Source: Liolophura sinensis (lineage: Eukaryota > Mollusca > Polyplacophora > Chitonida > Chitonidae). From it: a stretch of DNA of 64,000 nucleotides. The stretch covers positions 53,844,046 through 53,908,045 of the forward strand of contig NC_088302.1 of NCBI RefSeq assembly GCF_032854445.1. Reading direction: 5' to 3'. A program made the translations under genes and the position numbers. The notes under the pieces were generated by a model. That model searched no databases. It had not been told where the DNA came from and was given only the letters and a program-made list of their open reading frames with translations. Positions within the stretch are counted from its first letter, which is position 1, and each line of letters begins with the position of its first letter. Positions 13,745-25,738 of the stretch are shown piece by piece.

Positions 13745-14690
13745 CTACTTTTGAGACGTTCCTTTGGTACTCACATGTCAACACTTAAAATGTATGAATA
13801 TTTCATTTATTTATTTATTTCACAGATGTTTTACGCCGACGACTGTCCGCAGGTTCGCCTATTTTAAGACGCCCATTTGATACTCACACTCCAAATGTTC
13901 ATTTGGTACTCATCCGCATACTTTATTGACACTGAGTTAGTACCCCCATTACTGCTGAGATTTCCCTTTGATATTCACACGTCTGTATTAAGAATATTTA
14001 TTTTCTCTACCTCCTTGAAGCTCAGTTTTCCTTTGAGATTTCCCTTTGGTCCTCACACGTCTATATTAAGAATATTCACTTGTTTGTCTTTACGCTGAGT
14101 TAGCACCCCTGCTTTTATGTTTGAGATTTCCCTTTGATACTCACACGTCTATATTAAGAATATTCATTTGTCTACCTTCTTGTCGCTCAGCTAGTGCCCC
14201 TCATTATATTTTTGAGATTTCCCTTTGATCCTCACACGTCTATATTAAGAATATTCATTTGTCTACCTTCATGACGCTGAGTTAGTACCCATGTCCTTAC
14301 TTTTGAGATTTCCCTTTGATACTCACACGTCTATATTAGGAATATTCGTTTGTTTAACTTCTTTACGCTGAGCTAGTACCCCTTCCTTTACTTTTGAAAT
14401 TTCCCTTTGATAATCCCACGTCTATATTAAGAAAACTCATTTGTCTACCTTCATGACGCTGAGCTAGTACCCATCCTTTTACGTTTGAAATTTCCCTTTC
14501 GTAATCCCACGTCTATATTAAGAATATTCATTTGTCTACCTTCTTTGCGCTGACCTAGAGCCCCTCCTTTTACGTTTGAGATTTACCTTTGATACTCACA
14601 CGTCTATATTAAGAATATTCATTTGTCTACCTCCTCGTCGCTTAGTTAGTACCCGTACGTCTATTTTGAGCTATCCTTTTGTAATTACTA
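13745..14690. repeat. About 92-bp minisatellite, 8-9 diverged copies
   Basis: Units carry TTTGAGATTTCCCTTTGATA, CACACGTCTATATTAAGAAT and GACGCTGAGTTAGTACCC. Spacing varies from about 80 to 95 bp. A SINE-A-like scrap (TATTTATTTATTT then TGTTTTACGCCG, about 13800-13858) sits inside the left end. Confidence 0.88.
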
Positions 14691-15477
14691 ACATTAAGCT
14701 ACAATGGTATTCACCCATTTCTGATGGACGCATTTAATTCTTACAAGGAAGCTGCTTAGATCGCTTGGTCTCAACATAAATGCGGGATGCACTGGCAAAT
14801 TTTCAACAAACGAACTCAGGGCATGAAGAAAAGCATAACGAAAGACATAATGAAAGAAAGAATTATTTTTATGTTTTGTGTTTAGTTTCGCCGCAGTTTT
14901 GCCTGTATAAGTTTGTCTTATAAGGATTGTTCTAATTTCCTCTGATTTGATTATATCTTAGTGAGTGCGTCGGTCCTGTAAGCCGGGTTTGGTTTGCGAA
15001 TCCACATCTGTGGCTGTTGCATGGATAAGAGACGCAGGCAATATTGATCAAATTGACCAAATTGTTATTTGGTTCGGTTCGACGATTTTTTTTTTTATTA
15101 TTTATTTTTTTTTATACCAACTTGAGCCTAAACCGGTTTTTATCGGTAAGATTGATGAAAACACTGATGAAAGCGCGTTCAGTAATCACGATATACAATG
15201 GCGCCCCACTGTTGTAAGGGATGAGAAGTATATATTTGCCCCACTTCAGACGGCCTTGATTTGCCAAAAATAGGAAATATTACCAAAATGGACATCTTCA
15301 TATGGCCAGCCATTATACTGGTTTACAAAGTTAAAAGAAATCGTCAAAGAAATTCATATTGTTCAGAACTAACATCTAAAACTCGTTGTGTATAAAACAA
15401 CCTTTCGAAGAGCAGAATCGCAGACTTTAAAAACTCATACTTGTTGCTGCCATACTTGAGAGGCTGGAACATTATTT
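14691..15477. other. Unassigned sequence
   Basis: A 102-codon open frame at 14965-15273 crosses a T-rich tract encoding a Phe/Ile run. It has no family resemblance and I treat it as chance. Confidence 0.4.
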
Positions 15478-15684
15478 TGTCTTTGTGTTATTCAGATTAC
15501 TAATTCTATTGTTACTGTTATTCTAATTACTATTTTCTAATAAAAACTGCTGTTATGTGATTTATTGTCTGTGTATTATTCAAATTACTAATTGTTTCTG
15601 TTATTGTTATTCTATTTACTACTTAAAAAAACTGATGTATGTGTGTTATTTAGATTACTAACTGTTACTGTTATTCTAATTACA
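15478..15684. repeat. Diverged triplicate, about 85-bp unit
   Basis: The words ATTACTAATTGT, CTGTTATTCTAATTAC and GTGTGTTATT recur three times with AT-rich divergence. Confidence 0.65.
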
Positions 15685-17959
15685 AAATCAATGATCGAGT
15701 ACTTAGTTTCCTAGCTGCAAAGTGAACAGCTGTATATGCTCATGAACCATCATATATGCGAGGAAATTAAGCGCGTATAAATGTAGAATGATAAAAAAAC
15801 TTGTTTACACCATAATTATTGCTTTTGTTCGATTTTTTCCAATTCAGTCTTGAAGGATGGTATATATTGCGCCAGCAATAACCCACGGTTACACGTGACA
15901 CGTTTTTCTTTGATTTTCACCCAAATCTTCCAGCCCTGTAAATATGAATCTAAGATGCTCTTCTAAACTTAATTTATGCATGGCCTTTGCAATATGATTG
16001 GACTTCAATCACATATACTGTTGAACAAATTTGAGATTTTCGATTAATCCTTCGAACAGTAAAATGCATTCCGTTGCTAACGTTTCCCAGTATAAAATAT
16101 TACAGTAGCGACCACAGTGTGATAGTTGGCAAACGGTCACACATATTACCAGTGGATTCTGGCCTGTTTTCAGTTTATCTCAGTCAGCCTTTCTCTTCGA
16201 CTGTCAATGTTTATGCTTAGAGCGTACACGTCCCAGGGCGCCATACTTTGAGCAGAACGAGTACAAAAATGCAGTGATATTGAACGAGATTCTATTAGAC
16301 GCCATCGGTTTAGGATGACTCAAAATGTTGTGATATACAATCACATTAAAACATGTTTCCAAGTCAAACCACCTCTCTTTTTTTATCAATGCAATTAATT
16401 CAATTTTAACGCCGTATCGCAGTCATACTTACGAATGAAGGAACCGAGCGTATTCGTAATAAACCATCTACTTTTGACTAATAGGCTAGATACTTAAACT
16501 ACCGATTTAAAGCCGTAGATAAACTACCCTCAGCTGGGTTCGAGCCTGCGATCTGTTAGGTCTTCCATGATGCACGGCATATTATTTACTTATCTGATTT
16601 TTACTTAACGACAGATTAACGACATGATGACAACACATTAAAATGATAGCTCATCTGGAAAGAATAAATTTTACTGTCTCGCATATGCTCAACGAAGAAG
16701 GCCGCAATATACAAGCCTATTATCTTACTAGATAACTTTTATTCACGACTGAGGGCGGAAGTGGCTGGTGAAAGAGATAAAAAAAACATAACGTGGAGTT
16801 GCATTCTACAGTGTTATACTTGAAGCAACTTACTTTAGAATTATTTCTTTGGCGTCCATGAAATCCAGTCGCTCATCACTTGAGCTTATTCTTGTATAGC
16901 CTGTCATCCACTCATCAACGGTCGAAAATAAGCTGAAGCAGTGTATGATTATGCAAATCTTCGCTTGATGTTTAAACAAAGAGAGTAAGCCCCTTTACAA
17001 GGGCACTGTTACTGGGCACAGGTTCCAGTAATAGGTGTATATATAACCAAGGCGTCAGAAAAGAGTGGAAAGTAAGACCTAGATTGTAGGAAAGTTGCCA
17101 TCAGAGGGATTCTTGGGATGATGCTTTTCACCTGAGCATGCCTACGTAAGACATTAAGTCTATGTGACATTCTTGGCCGTGCACTGCATGTACAGCCTCC
17201 CCGCCCTACTCGCTCCCAGGCGAACAACTGAATGCCATTAAGCATTGAATCCTTCCGTCCAAGTTCTTAAGGAATAGAACCCTGCAAGATCTAATAAATT
17301 AAGGATGATTTTATCTTATTTATGGCAGGTTATGGCCGCTTTTCATGCATCCATTATAGTGAACACTAAATGGCTTTGTGTAGTTATATGCTCATCTTGC
17401 TATATATGTTCATCTTGCTTAATTGCAGAGAAAATACGCCACTGCTCCAGCGAACAAAATTTCTGTAAAACGTTATATTTTCATTTCTTTATTTTTTTTA
17501 TAACATTATAATAATCATTTCTATCAAATTATTGTATAGGAGCAGTGAAAATTCAACGTATTCAATAACGACCTACATTCAAGGACAGGAGTTTACATGC
17601 ACCCTCCTGTCATAAGGATATATCACAACTTATGGGAAATCGTATTTAATCGGTCTTTAATCAAAATATGAATATCACTTTCGTGCAATCTGTTCATATA
17701 TCCAACGTGGGTAACAGATGCAACACGATTGGTATTAGGCCAATGGCGTTGGTATTAACGACGTCTGGCGAAGAAAATCCATACTAAGTGCAAGTTCAGG
17801 TTTGTAGACGTGTTGTGAAGGGTGGAGTTAGCCCTTAATTGAAAAATTACTCTCATTAAAAGTCAATAAAGTTCATTATCTGGCTTTTATGAGACTGCAT
17901 CTGATACCATGGTCTTACTATAGTGTTCAAAACTATAAGTCTGCAAAAAATACTTTTTC
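15685..17959. other. Unassigned sequence with a possible tRNA-like scrap
   Basis: No exon recognised. Around 16540-16560 CTGGGTTCGAGCC resembles a pol III B box, possibly a decayed SINE head, but no full element can be traced. Confidence 0.35.
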
Positions 17960-19960
17960 CGTACTGTGGGAGGAATAAGTCTGATATAGATATATATAGT
18001 GGCCTTACTGTGGTGTGCGGGAGATATACTATGACGTGCGGGGGAATAATCCAGCAATAGATACAATGGTCTTACTGTGGTGTTCGGGAGATATACTGTG
18101 ATGTGCGGGAGAATAATCCAGCAATAGATACAATGGTCTAACTGTGGTGTTCGGGAGATATACTGTGAGCTGCGGAAAAATGGTCTTAAAAGTGGTGTTC
18201 GGAAGATATACTGTGATTTGCGGAAAAATAAGCTAGCAATAGATACAATGGTCTTACTGTGGTGTGCGGGAGATATGCTGTGATCTGCGGAAAATAAGCC
18301 AGCAATAGTGTTATGTAAACAACTGCCGTCAGCTTCTAAATTTAACTTGCCACTGTTTACATATGCCGAGTTCAGGGCCTGCTGTCTGCCTCTGCCTTAG
18401 AATGTTCCAGAATACCCTCAGTTCGGGGCCTGTTTGCTTACAACAAGTGTTCAAGAATTTTCTTATTCTAGAAAATTCCACCAGTCTGTATAAGACCTAT
18501 GAAAGCAGGTTAAAGGGGGAGAAAGGAGAATTATTGAGAGTTTTGGATGCTTTCGCTGTGTGTTACTTTAGTAGGCCTTTTGTGCTGAATTTTGGTGTCT
18601 TTATAGCCTCTGTCTTTGTTATATCCTATCTCCACAGAGCACTTGTTGAGTCTGAACTTGTATATTTAATTTGTGCTCTTGTGTACACAGTGCTGATTAG
18701 TACACGGACCCTGTCTGTGGAATTTTGTCTATATTTCGTCATACACTCAGCTATACTGTGGATTTTCCCTCTTATGAACATTGCCTCTGTGCAATTTTTA
18801 AGCATTGTGGAGTATATGCGCCCGTTTGGACTTGACACCGTTGTACATGTAAGTACTTTAGTATTTGTATAGATACTGCTATCCTTTCTTGTTAAACTTA
18901 AGTACTTTCGTATTTGTAAAAGTCTTGTTATCTTTTCTTGTTAAACCTAATAAATTGTTGTAAAATAAAATCTGCTGGTTTTGGTTACTTTTTTGTGCGG
19001 CTAAACTGTCGTGTATTTCGAACAAGCCATCTCTTTATAATACAGAAAGTTTGGGTCGTAACAATAGATACAATGGTCTTACTGTGGTGTGCGGGAGATA
19101 TACTGTGATGTGCCGGAGAATAAGCCAGCAATAGATACAATGGTCTTACTGTGGTGTGCGGGAGAATAAGCCAGCAATAGACGCAATGGTCTTACTGTGG
19201 TGTGCGGGAGATATACTGTGATGCACGGGAGAATAAGCCAGCAATAGATATAATGGTCTTACTGTGGAGTGCGGGAGATATACTGTGATGTGCGGGAGAA
19301 TAAGCCAGCAATAGACGCAATGGTCTTACTGTGGAGTGCGGGAGATATACTGTGATGTGTGGGAGAATAAGCAAGCAATAGACGCAATGGTCTTACTGTG
19401 GTGTGCGGAAGATATACTGTGATGTGTGGGAGAATAAGCCAGCAATAGATACAATGGTCTTACTGTGGTGTACGGGAGAATAAGCCAGCAATAGACGCAA
19501 TGGCCTTACTGTGGTGTGCGGGAGATATACTGTGATGTGCGGGAGAATAAGCCAGCAATAGATACAATGGTCTTACTGTGGTGTACGGGAGAATAAGCAA
19601 GCAATAGACGCAATGGTCTTACTGTGGTGTGCGGGAGATATACTGTGATGTGCGGGAGAATAAGCCAGCAATAGACGCAATGGTCTTACTGTGGAGTGCG
19701 GGAGATATACTGTGATGTGCGGGAGAATAAGCCAGCAATAGACGCAATGGTCTTACTGTGGAGTGCGGGAGATATACTGTGATGTGCGGGAGAATAAGCA
19801 AGCAATAGACGCAATGGTCTTACTGTGGTGTGTGGGAGATATACTGTGATGTACCGCAGAATAATTGTGGAATATATACAGCAGTCTTGCTGTGGTGTGT
19901 GGGAGAAAGAGTTTGCAATAGATGCAAGGGTCTCATGGTGGTGTGCAGGAGAAGTGGCGT
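17960..19960. repeat. 67/46-bp minisatellite interrupted by a solo LTR
   Basis: Units contain CAATGGTCTTACTGTGG, GCGGGAGATATACTGTGATG and AGAATAAGCCAGC. Full units are 67 bp; a shorter 46-bp class lacks the GAGATATACTGTGATG segment. The left arm (17960-18308) is more diverged than the right arm (19064-19960). The array is split by a 755-bp LTR insertion at 18309-19063. Open frames through it on the minus strand are repeats in translation, not genes. Confidence 0.92.
18309..19063 (+). mobile_element. Solo LTR of an LTR retrotransposon (BEL/Pao- or Gypsy-type size)
   Basis: The insertion begins TGTTATGTAAAC and ends GGGTCGTAACA, giving TGTTA...TAACA termini as expected for an LTR. It is flanked by ATAG on both sides (18305-18308 and 19064-19067). 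Removing it with one ATAG restores the array reading CAGCAATAGATACAATGG. An AATAAA polyadenylation-like signal lies near 18948. A 169-codon hydrophobic open frame (18363-18872) runs through it and may be chance. No internal retrotransposon genes are present, so the copy most likely arose by LTR-LTR recombination. Family assignment is uncertain. Confidence 0.8.
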
Positions 19961-20544
19961 TACTGTGGTGTGTGGAAGTGTATCACCCTCGCGGACTCAC
20001 CCACACACACACGTTCTCATGCACATTCTACACATAACCTGAAAGTCAAAGGTAAGATTCCCAAATGTGACCCCACTGGACGGATGTGATTTATAGGGTC
20101 AATCTTCAGTTTTAAATCGGTAAGATTCACAGTATAAACGGTTAGTGCTATATTCTGAGACAGTTCTTTTTACTCATTTTGATCACATGGAATTTTGCGT
20201 GTTTGTCATTATATGCTCTCAGTCAAAGCGCCAGTTTATTCACCAATAGTTTGGCTTTCCTCGTCCCTCTGAGGGACATCTCCAGCGTCTGGTAAACATG
20301 TAGAATATACAAAGATCATAATAATTTGAAAATGAATGAATTGAATAAATCTAGCACACTCCGATACAAAGGAGATTGTAGTCAATAGCTTTTTTCTTAC
20401 TGAGGGACACTTTCAATGTCCACTTCTTATCAGATTATAACCCAGTCAATACCTGTGTATAAATATTTAGACCTATACAGCCGCTGTGGACAGCACTTAA
20501 TTCCCCTTGCTGTTGATGCCGAAAGCTAGTTTCTGGGACACTAA
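19961..20544. other. Unassigned sequence
   Basis: Unique sequence right of the array, with a short CACACACA run near 20003. No gene recognised. Confidence 0.4.
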
Positions 20545-20700
20545 ACAAATTGCAGTAAACAGGTTCAATTGACATTGGCAAGGCGCCTAATCAAGCCTAT
20601 TGAGTTACTGGAGGAGGGCTCCGTGCCCAGATGTAGTCTTTCTCGGGCCTGGGACGATGCAACTGAAAGAGGAATGAAGAGCGGAAGATGGCGTGGATTT
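20545..20700. repeat. Dispersed repeat, copy 1 (pairs with 29432-29580)
   Basis: It shares ACAAATTGCAGTAAACAG, ATTGAC followed by TTGGCA, and CGCCTAATC with the copy near 29440, followed by looser similarity. The element type is unknown. A 95-codon open frame here (20569-20856) lies partly in this repeat and is not convincing. Confidence 0.6.
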
Positions 20701-21330
20701 ACTTATATATGTTCATCGATACTTACATCTGAGATGTGGAAGATGACCGAACTGATAATGCCCGGGGTAGGGGATCTTTTGACGTGTGACGTCATGCACG
20801 TAACTGACCCGATGACACAAAACAGTGCAAAAGTAAACAAAAAAACCCACAAGTGATGGGGATATTTGTATTACGCCTCCAAGTGGTTAGTATCACATTA
20901 TAACTACTATACCGTTTCAATGGAGGACTCGTTGGAGGCAGTTAATAACATCTGCGCGGTATATTTGTTGGATGACTGTATTTTCATCCGTATAACTATA
21001 GAGAAAAATTATTGAATTACATGTAAACTAGCCATATATTCGAGTCCTTATGACATCAACTGTAAGAATATGGGTACGGTTTTGAAAAAAATGTTGTTAT
21101 CAGTCGTTTTAGGCAGGAAAAGTTTGCCATGACCATTGTCTACATTTTGCCAGCGTATATGGTTCCGGAATTCTTCGGGAACGTACATCAAGTTTCAGAC
21201 TTTTGAGTTATGTCAGTTGAGCAGCCTACCTCAGTAAAGGCAGAGGACAATAGCCCAACATATAGCTGTTTTAGGAAATGTAACAGTGGTCTTAACAAAA
21301 AATAACATTGCAATGGTCCAGTTCTGTCCT
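20701..21330. other. Unassigned sequence
   Basis: No gene, array or RNA gene recognised. Confidence 0.4.
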
Positions 21331-21478
21331 CTTCCTCTCCGGCCGTAAGTGGGAAGATCTTCCAGCGGCCTGCGGATGGTCGTGGGTTTCCCCGGGGCTC
21401 TGTCCTGTTTCCTCCCACCATAATGCTAAGTGAAATATCCTTGAGTACGGCGTAAAGATCATTGAAATAAATAAATAT
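21331..21478 (+). mobile_element. SINE-A, head missing
   Basis: It matches the body and tail of the full copy at 42045-42319: CCTCTCCGGCCGTAAGTGGG, CTCCCACCATAATGCT, GAGTACGGCGTAAA and a TAAA-type tail. Confidence 0.85.
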
Positions 21479-21528
21479 ATTCTGTCCACTTTAGTTAAAT
21501 TTTAGTTATCTACTTCCTGACACACAGG

Positions 21529-21990
21529 CCTAATTGTTTACTTCTGGACGCCTAGGGCAAATTGTCTACCTCTGGAGCCTAGGTGCAATTGTCTACTTCT
21601 GGACGCCCAGGTCAAATTGTCTTAAGAAAAATTATTTTCGGTCATGAAAGTATGACAAGGCAGCTAGTCAGTTTGTCCATTTCTGGACGCCTAGGTCCAA
21701 TAGTCTACTTCTGAACGCCTAGGTTTAGTCGTGTTCACTTTCGTTAAGACCTAGGTCAATTTGTCTATCTCTGGACGTCTAGGTCCAGTGGTCTATTCTG
21801 GACGTCTAGGTCCAGTGGTTTATTCTGGACGTCTAGGTCCAGTGGTCTATTCTGGACGTCTAGGTCCAGTGGTCTATTCTGGACGTCTAGGTCCAGTGGT
21901 CTATTCTGGACGTCTAGGTATAGGGGTCTATTCTGGACGTCTAGGTCCAGTGGTCTATTCTGGACGCCTAGGTCCAGTCAAGTTCACTTT
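21529..21990. repeat. 27-bp minisatellite with diverged left edge
   Basis: The core 21770-21985 is about eight units of CTATTCTGGACGTCTAGGTC plus CAGTGGT. The left part 21529-21760 has older, longer-spaced relatives (TTCTGGACGCCTAGG). Because 27 is a multiple of 3, one frame stays open and encodes a SGRLGPVVY-type repeat; nothing suggests it is translated. Confidence 0.92.
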
Positions 21991-24900
21991 ATCTCTAATA
22001 TTCTGGACTATAAATAAAAATATAATGATTTTAGTAGAAGGAAGTATCTGCACTGGAGAAATTCTATATGACTAACTGTGGTTTGAGGTTACTGAAGGTG
22101 AGATGTCTGGAACATGCCTACTGGTGATTGCCGTGACGTCAACAGTCGAAAGTCTCCACGGGGGAAAAAGAAAACCCATTTCGACCAAATTGCCCAATTG
22201 TGACCTTTTAGTTTCAGAGCGATTGTTTCTGGCTAGAGCCTAGATCTGGGATGCGAGGCAAAATATTCCCACCTCATAATCTCTATGTGATGAAATTGAT
22301 GGTTAACTCTTAGCCACTCCATCGGGCTTTAACCAGTCCCCATAACAATAAGTGGGATTGTTAGAGATGAGCCGGAAAAACACATCCGCCACTGTGATGA
22401 TTCTCTAAAGGCCTTGAATAGATGCCTGCCACACTGACACTATCTCATTTCCTACCTCCCAATTGTGTCAGTTGTTCGGGTCGTGCTCACAAAATCTCCA
22501 ATATAACTGCTAAAACTCCCTGCTGTGCATCAAGCTTCAGTTTCTGTATATGACATTCCCACTCATCATGCTTACGGTGAGTATAAATTTTCCTTTTTTG
22601 TGCAGTTTACGACAATCTCCATAATTAACAATTTTCTCATCCAAGTTTCTCGAGAAAATAACATTACAACAAATTTCTACGAGTCTATCCCTATAAAATT
22701 GGCAAATTTTATTCACATTTTTTTCTTCTATCACAAGAGTATATCGAAGGTCGACATTGACAGCAATATAACTCAAGTACATGTGGTATGAGAATTTTTA
22801 AATGAAGTACATTTTTATTAAAACTTTTCTATTTCCAGAAGTTAAAAATTATACTTCATCTGTCGATTATGATATTTCATAAAACAGGTTGAATTCATGT
22901 GAAGTTTGCCAATATCTTCTCTGCGTGTTTATATTTGATTTTCACAAAATGCTACAAAACAACAACGTTACAAAACTTTGATGTGTTTTATTATTATGTC
23001 AGCTTTGTCGCTGCCTTCCAGGTTACTTCCAGCGACCGATAATGAGTTATCTTAACCGTCGACGTGACTGTTAACACATCCGTTAAACAAAAATTCGTAC
23101 TTAATTTGTCAAAATAACGCCGTGAGGTTGGCTATAACATAGCTAGCTATTTCACTGACTGCAATTTCGTGTTGGTGTCTGCTATCTTGATCCACTAAAT
23201 GTCCATTACACGGTGACGGGTAAAACAGGAGTATGAATACGCCTACATTTTTATAAGCAGGGTGGCTTTCATCATTTTTTGACTGACTGCCCATTATGTA
23301 TCAAGTTAGGATGACGACTACTCTTTTCACGAACAGTTTTCACAGAAATCGACAGGCCAGTGACGTCCATATATCCACGAGCATATGATAATTCCCACCT
23401 TTTCAACACCTCTTTTTATAAACATTTTGTGGCAGAAATCGCCAGACCAACGGCGGCCATATATCAACGAACCGATGACAAATTTCGAATGAAGTGGAAA
23501 TTAATCTGTACAATAAATTGTAAGAGACCAGAGGATAAACGTTAGATGCTACGCTGGGCAGCGCCTTCGTCATGTTAACAAGTACCCTCAACATATCAAC
23601 ATCTTGCTGCTTACTGATGACGTTTGTTACACTTTGTAGACGCGCCACATCTCGTCTCCAAATTACCACTGAAATCGGAAATATCCTGTGGCAAGTATAG
23701 CTGAAATATTAATGATATGTTTTCTCATTAATACTAAGAAAGCAAAATAAAAAGAATGTGATGACCATGACGAAATTTGGGTTTCTTAGAAGGCAAAACC
23801 ATTTTAATCGCCATAAGAGGAGCCTGAAGATCACTCCTGCTTTGTATACTTATGAGTCACTCTTGACATGTCATTTAATATATACATTTCCTATGTGATG
23901 GTTTGTGTTGAATGTTTGTTTGAAAATTGGACTTGCATGACATAGAACGTCCACTATGGTGGAAGGCTGGTATATGAATGTCTCTTTCAATCGATAGTCG
24001 AATGTGAGTTCAATTCTGGTAATGAAAAGGTTTTTATTAACAAACTTATATATACTTATGAGAACCTTTTGAATAATAATTAACAATAATTCAGTTAAAA
24101 CATCAGTTGTGGTCAATCATATGGCTCCAATTTCAATCTTTCCGCTGACATCTTAAGTTCATTGTTTCCTTTTTGGAGTATATGGGCTCATTCCATATCA
24201 TTTACGCGGAGCGTTAAGGGATACCAGGCCCAGAGGGAAAATCCCACTCAACACAACGACTGCTCCCTTACTTACCAACATCGGGAATTTGATCCCTTTT
24301 ATATCGATTGTCATATGCGATTGTTGTGATTGCAAATACCATAATTATTTTATGTAAAAAATATTTCGATGCAGTCGTTGTTAATTTCTTTTTCCTGTAT
24401 GGGGTACAAAGGAAAATGGTGATTATGTAAAGAAAAAATCGTCACGTCAATTTAAATTGTAGAGTGGAGAGTTTTCTGGAGTTTGTTTTGTTGACTCCCA
24501 CAGAAGACCTCTTTAACCACCTGTGTTTATTCAAGTAAAAGCTTTTAACCAGGGAGTTTACTCTGGATCAGCTTGCGGCTGCATAACATCTGTGATTCCT
24601 ACGTTAACCGGTGAAGCAAGTCTATTTCTCATCATACGAGTCTGTGAGAGGATAACAGAGAACCTAGTGCCCTTATTTCAGGAGGGGTATAAATAACCGA
24701 CTCTTATGAAATGAGCTAAATCTATACAGTAAAGAGCAGAAACATTGCCTTGAGAACGAAGCGGTCTAAGTGCATCTATCATCGATAATGCCACCTGTCT
24801 GGGTAGACCTACGTCATAGCGCCGCTCATAGCTGAAGAGATTTTCTCCTTTTGGTATGCAAGCAGCTGGACACCGGCGTATTTATAGAAACCCGGCCTTC

Positions 24901-25653
24901 CAAACTAGAACTGTGGCATCATACTGCTTATAGGTCCCATAAATAAGGCATCAGTATGCCTTAAATATATCATAGAGTAAGGTCTAATATACCTGAAATA
25001 AACCTCAGGATAAATGACACCCTGGAACGTTACTGGCTTCTGTTATAGCCATTCTCCTTGTGATGATGACTTGGTCGTTTTACCGTCTCCTGGATTACAA
25101 AGGCACCTGTCTAATGCACTTAAGACTCATGCTGAATGTAATCCACATTTTCTTTCCTTCATATAGACATAATCATCTGCTCACACAAGATGCCTCAATC
25201 CAGCTGTATTTGGTGTTTATTGCGCCGTAAGCAACACTGTTTCACTCGTACAAAGGCAGAGGTCGAGGGAAACTGTAACATACATGTAGTCTATCGCCAG
25301 GGAATAAGGCCTTTTTCACCCAGTCATAGATGCAGAGAGAGAAGCGGTGGGCGCTTACAGGGCCGTGTGTCAAAACTGACCCTGATCTGGCACGTTCAGC
25401 TCTCAGCTGATGTCAGAAATATGAAAATTTACCGCGCTGATAAACGTCAGAGAGTAGATTATCCATCGAGTGACTTCATAGCTGGTCCGGCAGAGCGAGG
25501 CTGTGAGACTGCATGTGTACACACATCAAAGATACACAACATTCACGGAATAGTAAGTACGGCGTATAACTGTTATGAAGGTCGTGCTTTTAGCATATAT
25601 CTACCTCAATGGAAACTGGGTGCAATCAAAAACTTCTGATTCTCCACATGCCA

Positions 25654-25655
<2 letters not shown>
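21991..25655. other. Unassigned AT-rich sequence
   Basis: No exon with convincing splice sites. Around 23343-23400 and 23431-23490 there is a diverged duplication (AGAAATCG, then CCATATATC and ACGA). A 149-codon open frame at 25190-25639 has no recognisable family. Confidence 0.4.

Positions 25656-25731
<76 letters not shown>
25656..25731. repeat. (TA)n microsatellite, about 38 repeats
   Basis: Uninterrupted alternating TA, followed by ACATGTATC. Confidence 0.97.

Positions 25732-25738
<7 letters not shown>

Noticed and set aside
18363-18872. 169-codon hydrophobic open frame
   Set aside because: It lies wholly inside the solo LTR, begins in repeat-like text and has no recognisable family. 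Treated as chance unless conserved among LTR copies.
21761-22075. 104-codon frame with a nine-residue repeat
   Set aside because: It is the translation of a 27-bp minisatellite, with no signal peptide or flanking gene structure.
25190-25639. 149-codon open frame
   Set aside because: Composition and motifs do not resemble a protein family. No splice or start context supports it.
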